A model generated the notes under the pieces. It saw only the letters and a list, made by a program, of their open reading frames with translations, did no database searches and was not told the DNA's origin. From Gammaproteobacteria bacterium (GTDB lineage Bacteria; Pseudomonadota; Gammaproteobacteria; Steroidobacterales; Steroidobacteraceae), in the NCBI GenBank assembly GCA_947455595.1, contig CANGOP010000008.1, positions 1-64,000 of the forward strand: 64,000 nucleotides of DNA. The letters run 5' to 3'. Position numbers and translations under genes: made by a program. Shown piece by piece: positions 54,465 through 62,438 of this stretch; within the stretch, counting starts at the first letter, position 1; each line of letters begins with the position of its first letter.

Positions 54465-54472
54465 TCGGGGCT
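54451..54472 (+). terminator. Hairpin overlapping the M61 stop codon
   Basis: AGCCCCGAT (54451-54459), loop CGTA, ATCGGGGCT (54464-54472). The TAA stop (54462-54464) lies in the loop and first stem base. No T-run follows, so termination may be Rho-assisted or the hairpin may act as an mRNA end protector. Confidence 0.5.
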
Positions 54473-54559
54473 GCTAACACGCACTGGCCGGTCGCTGTCA
54501 CGCGTGGGTGTCGATGGGGGCCGTTGGGGCGGCTTTGCGTGAACTGAGGGGGAGTGGCG

Positions 54560-56104
54560 ATGATGAAGTTAGGCAGAGGGGCTAGCGTTGGAGCGGCCCT
54601 CGGGGTCCTTTTGGCACTTGTGTCGTTCGGAGCCGTACGGGCAGACGACCTTGTGATCCGCGCAGATGCGCGTTCGACACCGTTGCCACATTTCTGGGAA
54701 CGCATGTTTGGCTCGGGTCGTGCTGTCTTGGCGCTGCGCGACGACTATCGGCAGGACTTGCGCGCGACCCGTGCCGCCACGGGTGTGCAGTATGTTCGCT
54801 TCCATCACATCTTCTCGGATGAGGTGGGGATCTACTCCAAGGATAAGCAGGGTCGCGATGTTTGGAATTTTTCCTACGTCGATCAGATCTATGACGGGCT
54901 ACTCGATATCGGCGTGCGTCCATTCGTTGAGTTGTCGTTCATGCCCTTCAAAATGTCGTCCGATCCGAATATGAAGTTTGGATTTTGGTACGCGCCCAAC
55001 TTCGCGCCGCCGGCCTCCTATGCCAAATGGGATGAGATGATGCGGCGCTTTGCTGAGCACTTGATTGAGCGCTATGGCATTGATGAGGTCGCGACGTGGT
55101 ACTTCGAAGTTTGGAACGAGCCTAACATTGGCTTCTGGGGCGGCATGCCGCACAAGCCGACGTATTACGAACTCTATGAGCACACGGCTAAGGCTTTGAA
55201 GGCCGTCAATACGCGGCTACGCGTCGGTGGGCCGTCGACCGCGCAGGCGGCGTGGGTCGGCGCATTCCTGTCGGATATGTCCAAGAAGGGCGTGCCCGTA
55301 GATTTCGCCTCGACGCACGTCTACGCGAACGATAAGGCGGAAGATGTGTTCGGAACGCATGAGTCCGTGCCTCGCGATGACATGGTGTGTCGGGCGACCA
55401 AAAAAGTGCACGATGAGATCGCGGCCTCGGCGCTGCCAAAGACGCCGTTCGTGATGAGCGAGTTCAATGCCAGCTATTCTAATGAGCCGGATGTCACCGA
55501 CTCCGTGTACATGGGTCCATGGATCGCGAATATGATTCGTGAGTGTGATGGCTATGTCGATGACATGAGCTATTGGACTTTCTCCGATGTCTTCGAGGAA
55601 CAAGGGATCGTCAAGACGCCGTTCTATGGCGGTTTCGGTCTTATCGCCGAACGCAGTATCCCAAAGCCCGCCTTCAACGCCTTTACGCTCCTACACCGCT
55701 TGGGCAATGAGCGGCTGGCTATCGACAGTGATTCGGCCTTGGCGACGCGTACTGCGGATGGCCACCTGGTGCTCGCGTTATGGAACTATGCGCCCCCCGA
55801 TGGCGTGGGGCCGGTCTACCACGGGCCGGCCGTGGGTGATCGTCCGTTGAAACACTTTTCGCTGCAGATCGAGGGAGTACCTGCGAATGCCGCGGTCAGC
55901 CTGTCCCGCGTCGACGCCGAGCATGGCAACGTCGTGAAGACTTTCGATCACATGGGGCGCCCACCGTTCCCGTCGCGCGCCCAGATCGCCGAATTACGCG
56001 CGGCCGCCCAGATGCCGGCGCCAGAAGCGCGACATCTGGAGAGCGGGAGGCTCGAGATTGACGTGCCGACCCATGGCCTCGTGCTCGTCGAGGTGTTGCG
56101 CTAA
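54560..56104 (+). CDS. Exported GH39 family glycosidase (beta-xylosidase-like)
   Basis: The 514-residue protein starts MMKLGRGASVGAALGVLLAL with AGGGGGAG just upstream and has a signal peptide ending near VRADD. The clan GH-A barrel shows GH39 features: FWERMFGSGRAVLALRDDYR and RFHHIFSDEVGIY near the start, then acid/base E187 in FEVWNEPNIGFWGG. VMSEFNASY supplies nucleophile E301. A C-terminal beta-sandwich follows (about 400-514). GH39 includes beta-xylosidases and alpha-iduronidases; the substrate is uncertain. It is periplasmic or secreted, and not obviously part of the glucan locus 25 kb away. Confidence 0.9.
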   Translation: MMKLGRGASVGAALGVLLALVSFGAVRADDLVIRADARSTPLPHFWERMFGSGRAVLALRDDYRQDLRATRAATGVQYVRFHHIFSDEVGIYSKDKQGRDVWNFSYVDQIYDGLLDIGVRPFVELSFMPFKMSSDPNMKFGFWYAPNFAPPASYAKWDEMMRRFAEHLIERYGIDEVATWYFEVWNEPNIGFWGGMPHKPTYYELYEHTAKALKAVNTRLRVGGPSTAQAAWVGAFLSDMSKKGVPVDFASTHVYANDKAEDVFGTHESVPRDDMVCRATKKVHDEIAASALPKTPFVMSEFNASYSNEPDVTDSVYMGPWIANMIRECDGYVDDMSYWTFSDVFEEQGIVKTPFYGGFGLIAERSIPKPAFNAFTLLHRLGNERLAIDSDSALATRTADGHLVLALWNYAPPDGVGPVYHGPAVGDRPLKHFSLQIEGVPANAAVSLSRVDAEHGNVVKTFDHMGRPPFPSRAQIAELRAAAQMPAPEARHLESGRLEIDVPTHGLVLVEVLR

Positions 56105-56130
56105 GCGTCCATTCGGTATCGAAACGCCCT

Positions 56131-56160
56131 GGGCCTCGCGCGGATTCGCCCGAGGCCCTT
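56131..56160 (+). terminator. Hairpin after the GH39 gene
   Basis: GGGCCTCG (56131-56138) pairs with CGAGGCCC (56151-56158) across a 12-base loop and is followed by TT only. Confidence 0.5.
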
Positions 56161-56281
56161 GACGCCCTAATTGTTACCGTCGTGTCACTTCCAGTTCACG
56201 GTCGCGTCACCTCCGCACCCCACAGTGAAAGTGCTCACCGGCACGGGCCGGTGCGCCATTCCAATTCCATAAGGGGAAGTC

Positions 56282-57445
56282 ATGCGTCCGATCTCAACGA
56301 TTCTCGCGGCGACCATCGCTGCGCTGGCGGCCGGCTGTGCCGTTGCCAAGCCTGTCACGCTCGCCGTTTACGGCGATGCGCCATACGGCACAAGCCCATC
56401 CGATACCGCCCAGGTTCTCGCCACCCCGGCCTTCGTGCAGGCTGTGAATGCTGATGCCGCCGTGTCGTTGGTGGTCCATGTCGGTGATATTCACTCGGGT
56501 AAGTCCTACTGCACGACGAGCTACGATACGACGGTTTACAATCTTTGGACCGCGTACACCAAGCCACTCGTCTACACGCCCGGCGACAATGAATGGGCGG
56601 ACTGCCACAAGAAGAAAGAGGGCGGTGGCACCTACAATGCCGTGACGAGCCAGATTGATTATGTTCTGGACGCTCTCAACAATCCGGTGGACTACGCCTA
56701 CGGTAATCCTGTCGCGAACTTGGATCTCGTGCGGTCGATTTTCTTCTCAAACCCGGGCCACACCCTCGGCGCCGATAAGAAGGTCGTTTCCCAGCGCCTC
56801 GCCCACGATCGCAGCCATCCAGAAGACGCCGCTTTCGTTGAAAACGTCTACTTCATGCAGGGCGATGTGTTGGTCGTCACGCTGAACGTGCCGGGTGGCT
56901 CGAACAACGATCAGGATGTTTGGTACGGCGCTCCGGTGATGTCGGCCGAGCAGTCGGCTGAGGCGCCGGCGCGCACGGCCGCCACGGTCCGTTGGTTGGA
57001 TCGGGCTTTCAAGGCGGCCAAGTCGGAGGGCGCCAAGGCCGTCGTGATCGCAGCGCAAGCGGACATGTGGGACCTCGACGGTAACACCGCCGCCCACCTG
57101 ACCGGCTACGAGCCGATCATTGCCGCGATCGCCAGCAACACGACGGCGTTCAACAAGCCGGTGTTGATGTTCAATGGCGACTCTCACGTCTACCGTTCGG
57201 ACAACCCCTTGGTGGCCGGCGCTGCGTGTGTGACCGAAGGCGCCACCGCCGGTACGACCGCCGCGTGCGCATCGGATGACTGGGCGAATCATCCGTCATA
57301 CAACGTGCCGAACTTCCATCGCGTGGTGGTGCATGGCAGCACGACGCCGCTGGAGTACCTGCGTCTGACGATCAATACGGAGAAGAAGGTTGCCGCGAGC
57401 GACACCTCTTTTGGTCCGTTCTCGTGGACACGCGTGAACCCGTAA
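56282..57445 (+). CDS. Exported calcineurin-like metallophosphoesterase
   Basis: The 387-residue protein has a signal peptide or lipoprotein-like start (LAAGCAVAKP, Cys about 19, so possibly a lipoprotein). Metal-binding motifs of the metallophosphoesterase fold are AVYGDAPYGT, VVHVGDIHSGK, YTPGDNEWADC and FNGDSHVYRS. It would hydrolyse phosphate mono- or diesters outside the cytoplasm. The ribosome-binding site AAGGGGAAG precedes the ATG. A strong terminator follows, so it is monocistronic. Confidence 0.82.
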   Translation: MRPISTILAATIAALAAGCAVAKPVTLAVYGDAPYGTSPSDTAQVLATPAFVQAVNADAAVSLVVHVGDIHSGKSYCTTSYDTTVYNLWTAYTKPLVYTPGDNEWADCHKKKEGGGTYNAVTSQIDYVLDALNNPVDYAYGNPVANLDLVRSIFFSNPGHTLGADKKVVSQRLAHDRSHPEDAAFVENVYFMQGDVLVVTLNVPGGSNNDQDVWYGAPVMSAEQSAEAPARTAATVRWLDRAFKAAKSEGAKAVVIAAQADMWDLDGNTAAHLTGYEPIIAAIASNTTAFNKPVLMFNGDSHVYRSDNPLVAGAACVTEGATAGTTAACASDDWANHPSYNVPNFHRVVVHGSTTPLEYLRLTINTEKKVAASDTSFGPFSWTRVNP

Positions 57446-57486
57446 TGTCCGGAACCGCCGGATCCATTGGATCGCGACGGTAAGAG

Positions 57487-57518
57487 AACGCCGCAGACCA
57501 ACTGGTCTGCGGCGTTTT
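57487..57518 (+). terminator. Intrinsic terminator after the metallophosphoesterase gene
   Basis: AACGCCGCAGACC (57487-57499), loop AACT, GGTCTGCGGCGTT (57504-57516), followed by TT: a perfect 13-bp stem between convergent genes. It can act in both directions. Confidence 0.85.
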
Positions 57519-57579
57519 CGCGTGTGTGATGAGGGCTGAGGGCGGCCTCGGCCTGGTTGGTAATGGCGGCGGGCGATGC

Positions 57580-58875
57580 TCAGGTGCGTTGTGTGCCTGG
57601 CAATTCGAGCCCATGACCGTTCGGGCCGCTCTCGCGCCGCCACAACAGGAAGACGGATGTCAGCGCCAGCAGGCTCACGGCACCGAAGAAGACCAACATC
57701 ACTGAGTAGCCAGCCGGATTGTCCGCGCCCGCCTGTGCGGCATCCGCGAGTGCGCCCGCAGCGAGGTTCGACCCCAGAATGCCCAGCGCCTGAATGACGG
57801 TGATGACGCCGAGGGCTGTGCCCAGACGCGCAGGTTCCACGATCAGTGTCGTCGAGGGCCAGATAATGGCCGGCACAAGTGCCCAGCTGATGCCCATCAG
57901 AACCGTCGAGATCCACGGGTTCCAATCCGTGAGTCCGAGGACGAGGAGCGTGACCGGCAGCAAGACAGTGCCAAAGCACAGAAACAGCGCCCGACGCCCG
58001 AACCGGTCTGCCAGAAACCCAAAGAGCGGTGTCGCGAAGATCGCTGCGAAGAAGACGCCCGAGTTCACCGAGGCGGCTTCCTGCAAGCTCAGGTGTTTGG
58101 CGTGTTGTAGATACTCAACGGCATAGGTCTGTCGGAAGGGGAAAAAAACCGACGCGTAGAGTACGTGTAGACCAAGGATGTACCAGAACGACGCGTCGAA
58201 CTGCAGCAACTCTCGCCACTGGGGCAATTGGTGGCCCCGCTCCGCGGCCGTAACGCTGGTGCGTCGACGGTCGATGGTAAACAGCAGCAGTGCCGCGATG
58301 AAGCCCAGTGCCGTGATGGCAGCGCCTAACCACAGCGGGGGCTGCCAACCGGCGTCATACAAGGGCTTGGCCCAGATCGTGGAGCGGTTACACATGAACG
58401 AACCGACACGGGCCAACGATAGAAAGAGCGATGTCGCCAGCGCAATACCGGAACGGGGAAACCACAGGGCCAGACCCGTGATGAGGGCCATGAAGATCGC
58501 GCCCTCACAGATCCCAAATAAGAAACGGCCGGTCCACATGACCGCGTACGGCTCGCCCACTGCCGTCAGGACAGCACCGGCAACGCCCACCGCGGCCGTC
58601 CAGCACGCCATGCGGGCCGCGCCAAAGCGGTCGATCAAAAGACCGCCAAAGAGCGCCAGACCCACGCTCGGCCAGTACATGGCGGCGTTTAAGTTGCCGA
58701 TCTGCGCCTGCGTGAAGCCCCGTTGGCGACCCAAGAGGTCTGCCAATTCCCCGATCACGTCGGATTCGTAATACGTCGAAAAAATGGCCAGTGCGGCCAG
58801 TCCCAACGCCAACCAGCGCAATGGGGTGACAGGAAAATCGTGCTGATCGCCGGTCGGACTGGCAGCTTGGGTCAT
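57580..58875 (-). CDS. Major facilitator superfamily transporter
   Basis: The 431-residue inner-membrane protein has about 12 helices. It shows the MFS loop motifs GGLLIDRFGAARMACW (2-3 loop) and GFLADRFGRRALFL (8-9 loop), and an early STYYESDVIGELAD segment. The substrate is unknown; similar proteins carry organic acids or sugars. Its start overlaps the FAD oxidoreductase stop by 4 bases, so the two are co-translated, which suggests that the transporter moves that enzyme's substrate or product. Confidence 0.85.
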   Translation of the reverse strand: MTQAASPTGDQHDFPVTPLRWLALGLAALAIFSTYYESDVIGELADLLGRQRGFTQAQIGNLNAAMYWPSVGLALFGGLLIDRFGAARMACWTAAVGVAGAVLTAVGEPYAVMWTGRFLFGICEGAIFMALITGLALWFPRSGIALATSLFLSLARVGSFMCNRSTIWAKPLYDAGWQPPLWLGAAITALGFIAALLLFTIDRRRTSVTAAERGHQLPQWRELLQFDASFWYILGLHVLYASVFFPFRQTYAVEYLQHAKHLSLQEAASVNSGVFFAAIFATPLFGFLADRFGRRALFLCFGTVLLPVTLLVLGLTDWNPWISTVLMGISWALVPAIIWPSTTLIVEPARLGTALGVITVIQALGILGSNLAAGALADAAQAGADNPAGYSVMLVFFGAVSLLALTSVFLLWRRESGPNGHGLELPGTQRT

Positions 58876-60236
58876 CGGATTCGGGCCCCCTGTCGGACGA
58901 GTTCGTCCTGAATGGCCTTGATGTTAACCTGATCCAGTGATTCACCGCGCCGGATAGAAATGGCCGCGGCTGCGCCGGCGCCCTGGCCGCCGACGGCGCA
59001 ACACATCATGTTGCGCGCCGAGGCGTGCGAGAGGAGATCGCCACCGATGGCACGACCGGCCACGAGCAGGTTGCCGACGCCTCGCGGGAGGAGTGCTCGA
59101 TAGGGTAGGTGCCAGTAGCGACCCGTCGTGGGCAGGATGAGAACACCGTAGCCATCGATGAATTCGGGAAAGATCCCAATGGCATCGTCGAAACGACCTT
59201 CGTGGCGCACATCCGACTCGGTCAGGTTGTAGACCGCGTCGATCTTGCGGGTGTCCCGGATGCCGAGCGTCATGCCGAAATTACGTAACTTGGCTGAGGC
59301 GCAGCCACCCATGTATTGGCGCAGGGCATTCATCGCGTGAATAGCCTGCGCGCGACCCTCGATCTCCCCGCGGGTCAGGTCATCCGGATTCGTGCCGTCC
59401 AGACCCTGAATGTGAACAAGATTGAGATACGTTAATTCACCGGTGTCCGACATCGTGCCCCAGGTCCCGGCAATGGTCTTGAGTTCCGGCGGGATCAGTC
59501 CGGCCTCGACGGCCTTTTCAAAGGGCTTGCGTAGGAACGGGGAGAACAAGTGGTCTTCCTTGCCGGAAGTTTCGTAATCCCACTCGTGATTGCCCGACCA
59601 ATCACCGTACGTCTGCGGATCGGCGTGTACCGCCTCGATGAAGCCGCGCTTGTCGACCCCCGACATGGAGAACATCACCGAGACGGACATCATCCGTTCC
59701 AGCGGCGTCTTGACCGTTGGCGCCCCGGCTCGATAGGCGAGATCCGCATCACCGGTCGCGTCGATGACGCGCTTTGCGAGGATCGCCTCACGACCGGCTT
59801 TGCTTTCCGTTACGACGCCCTGCATCACGCCGTCAACGACGAAGGGCGATACCGCGGTCCGGTGCAGCATTGGATGAATGCCGGCCTCGGCGACCAACTG
59901 ATCGGCTACGTACTTGAACATTTCGGCATCGAGCGCCGAGCTGTTTGACTGCGGTTCGGGCGAGGTGGCGCCCATGCTGTGCGCGCGTCGCTCAAGCTCC
60001 GGACCGATGCCTTCACAGTCAACCGTACCTTCGCGGCGATACCAGGCAAAGCCCTCGACGCCAACTTGCGTGATGTTGCCGCCGAAGCAGCCATAGCGCT
60101 CGAGCAATGTGGTCCGTGCTCCGGCGCGGGCGGCCGCCAGTGCGGCTGAGAGACCGCCAGGACCGCTGCCCACGACAAGTACGTCGGTTTCGTGGACCAC
60201 ATCAACCAATCGCGCAGGCTCTGGAATCTGTCGCAT
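58872..60236 (-). CDS. FAD-dependent oxidoreductase (FAD_oxidored family)
   Basis: The 454-residue protein has an N-terminal FAD-binding Rossmann motif, VLVVGSGPGGLSAALAAARA with GARTTLLER. It then has the family segment CFGGNITQVGVEGFAWYRRE, VIDATGDADLAYRAGAP, and the C-terminal GRAIGGDLLSHASARNMMCC. These are typical of the FAD_oxidored group found with carbohydrate or aromatic breakdown genes. ATG 60236 is preferred (GGTGA upstream); GTG 60245 is the alternative. Cytoplasmic. The exact reaction cannot be read. Confidence 0.87.
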   Translation of the reverse strand: MRQIPEPARLVDVVHETDVLVVGSGPGGLSAALAAARAGARTTLLERYGCFGGNITQVGVEGFAWYRREGTVDCEGIGPELERRAHSMGATSPEPQSNSSALDAEMFKYVADQLVAEAGIHPMLHRTAVSPFVVDGVMQGVVTESKAGREAILAKRVIDATGDADLAYRAGAPTVKTPLERMMSVSVMFSMSGVDKRGFIEAVHADPQTYGDWSGNHEWDYETSGKEDHLFSPFLRKPFEKAVEAGLIPPELKTIAGTWGTMSDTGELTYLNLVHIQGLDGTNPDDLTRGEIEGRAQAIHAMNALRQYMGGCASAKLRNFGMTLGIRDTRKIDAVYNLTESDVRHEGRFDDAIGIFPEFIDGYGVLILPTTGRYWHLPYRALLPRGVGNLLVAGRAIGGDLLSHASARNMMCCAVGGQGAGAAAAISIRRGESLDQVNIKAIQDELVRQGARIR

Positions 60237-60326
60237 CGTTTTCACCGTTTAAACCGAAAACCCGATTTTGCTAGATCCACGTGACGGCGCTGAGTCAGCC
60301 GCGATGACGTCATGGAACTCGACAGG

Positions 60327-62345
60327 CTACTCTCGATAGCGCGTGAGTGCATCGCCAAGCTTATCTTTCAGTTCACCGAGCCACGGCTCGTAGTGACGCC
60401 ATTGATCCAATCCTTCCCGATAGATCGGTTGACGGACCTGTTCGGAGCTCGCCGTTTTAACGCTCCGGACGTTCTTGTGAAACTCAAGGCACGCGTCCTC
60501 AAACGGCAATCCGAGGAAATCCAGGATACGTCGCACACTGCCCTCAAGATCATCGACGACGTCCTCGTGGTGGACGCGCAGTACTTGGCCCGGCAGGGCG
60601 TCGTTCCAATGTTTCATGAGGTCGAGATAGGTTCGGTAATAGCGTGCGATGTCATCGATGCTGTAGCAGAACTCCTGCCCGCGCGCGAATAACTGCTTGA
60701 GGTTGCCAAAACAGCAGGCCATCGGTTCACGCCGCGCATCAATGATCTTGGCATTCGGTAGGATCAGTTTGATGAGTCCCACGTGCCGGAAGTTATTCGG
60801 CATCTTGTCGATGAAGTATGGCGGTGTTGTGCGGTAGATGCGGGTATCGTCGATGAACTTCTGCCCGAAGGTGTGCACGTCCTCCGGCGTCAGTTCCGTG
60901 AGACTCTGCGGATAACGTGGGTTATCGAGGTCCGGATTCAATCCCTGCAGTTGCAAGGCATAGCGCGGGATGTTCGCGAGTTCTTGTGTGCCTTCAACGA
61001 GTGAATGCGAAGCAAGAATTTGCTCAAGCAGCGTCGAGCCTGCGCGCGGTAGGCCGAGGATGAAGATGGGATCCGGCGCCGGGCAGCCCCAGTCGCGACG
61101 CGATTCAAAAAACTCACGCGTGCAGACTTGTGTTTGATTGCGCGTATTCTGTTCGAGAATGTCCGCTCGGTACTTGCTCTCGGCGCGCTTCATGGCATTG
61201 CCGCGGGCGTAGTAGTGCCAGGAGAGTTCATACGCCTTGCGATCTTCGAATGCTTTACCGAGTGCGAAGCAGATGTGGTATCGGTCCATACTGTCCAGCG
61301 ACTCGTCTTGCTCTGCAGCACGCAGATGGGCGATGTCCTCGTCGCTGAAACGATAGGTCTTCAGGTTCGCCAGACTCCAATAGGCGTCGCCAAAGTGTGG
61401 GCGAATGGCGATGGCGCGATGGTAGGCGTCGATGGCCTCCGGGCGGCGACCGACGGTCTTGTGCGAGTGCCCGATGGACAACAGCAGATCGGCTGCGCCT
61501 CTGGAGGTTGGATCGGTATCGGCCAGCACCTGAGTAAACCGACGGACACCGTCGTCGTGATCACCAAGGCCTACGGTCGCGGTGGCGCGCAGGGTGCGGT
61601 AGTCCTTGTTCATCGGATCGATGGCGAGCAGTCGGTCGAGCTCCGTCATGGCCTCGACATACTTGTGACGATCGAGCAGCACACACGCGTAATCGCGGCG
61701 CAACTCGATATAGTCAGGCGCCATCTCGAGTGCTGCAGCGAGCAGCACTTCCGCCTCATCCAGAATCTCGCGCGACACCGCAATGCGGGCCAAGAGTCGC
61801 ATGGCTTCCGGGTGATCGCCGTGGGCGATGAGATAGGCGCGTACAAGGTTCTCAGCAGCGACTAAATCGCCTTCGCAGAAGAGGCCGGTTGCTTTGATGA
61901 CGTCCGGATGCATCCTCTTGAGGCGCTGCACATGCTCGGCGGCCATGTCTCGCAGTGCATCCTGACGAACCATTTTGTAGAGGCCCTCGAGCATGCTCCA
62001 GGTTGCCGGCAGGGCGGGGTTGATGCGAACGGCGTGTTCGTATGCCTCGATCGCCCGCGCCGCATCTTTGCGCGCCACATAGCAGTGGCCTCGTTCCTGA
62101 TACAGGAGGCTGGACTGCGGATGATGCAGTTCCATGACCGACAGGGTGGCGAGCGCGTCATCAATCAGGCGACTGTGCCGCTCCGCCAAGGCCTTCAAGT
62201 ACAGCACATCGCGGTTTTCCGGGACCTGTTGGATCAGCGACTGCGCGGTGCTCAGAGCGTCGGCAATTTGGTTGTCCCGCAGCAAGGCGCGGATGCGCTC
62301 CACTTCGAACTCGACTGGAGAGAGCGGGCGGGCGTTCGCGGACAT
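60327..62345 (-). CDS. TPR protein with C-terminal sulfotransferase domain
   Basis: The 672-residue protein has about eight tetratricopeptide repeats in residues 10-370 (for example ARKDAARAIEAYEHAVRINP and GRRPEAIDAYHRAIAIRP). A sulfotransferase domain follows with the PAPS 5'-phosphate loop FILGLPRAGSTLLEQIL near 428-444, and IDARREPMACCFGNLKQLF as 3'-phosphate region. Such TPR-sulfotransferases often sit beside TonB-dependent receptor genes in proteobacteria. The acceptor is unknown (peptide tyrosine or a glycan). It lies directly downstream of the receptor gene, separated by a terminator. No signal peptide. Confidence 0.9.
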   Translation of the reverse strand: MSANARPLSPVEFEVERIRALLRDNQIADALSTAQSLIQQVPENRDVLYLKALAERHSRLIDDALATLSVMELHHPQSSLLYQERGHCYVARKDAARAIEAYEHAVRINPALPATWSMLEGLYKMVRQDALRDMAAEHVQRLKRMHPDVIKATGLFCEGDLVAAENLVRAYLIAHGDHPEAMRLLARIAVSREILDEAEVLLAAALEMAPDYIELRRDYACVLLDRHKYVEAMTELDRLLAIDPMNKDYRTLRATATVGLGDHDDGVRRFTQVLADTDPTSRGAADLLLSIGHSHKTVGRRPEAIDAYHRAIAIRPHFGDAYWSLANLKTYRFSDEDIAHLRAAEQDESLDSMDRYHICFALGKAFEDRKAYELSWHYYARGNAMKRAESKYRADILEQNTRNQTQVCTREFFESRRDWGCPAPDPIFILGLPRAGSTLLEQILASHSLVEGTQELANIPRYALQLQGLNPDLDNPRYPQSLTELTPEDVHTFGQKFIDDTRIYRTTPPYFIDKMPNNFRHVGLIKLILPNAKIIDARREPMACCFGNLKQLFARGQEFCYSIDDIARYYRTYLDLMKHWNDALPGQVLRVHHEDVVDDLEGSVRRILDFLGLPFEDACLEFHKNVRSVKTASSEQVRQPIYREGLDQWRHYEPWLGELKDKLGDALTRYRE

Positions 62346-62357
62346 AGGCCATCCAAC

Positions 62358-62391
62358 AAAAAAAGAGGGCGGACATCGCTGCCCGCCCTCT
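62358..62391 (-). terminator. Intrinsic terminator of the TonB-dependent receptor gene
   Basis: On the minus strand AGAGGGCGG, a 10-base loop and CCGCCCTCT are followed by a run of seven T. It is the strongest intrinsic terminator in the window. It separates the receptor gene from the sulfotransferase gene, whose ATG (62345) lies 13 bases beyond. Confidence 0.92.
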
Positions 62392-62438
62392 AGTTTACCG
62401 CAACCGGATTACCCGGCTGTGGCGCATCAACACGTCAA

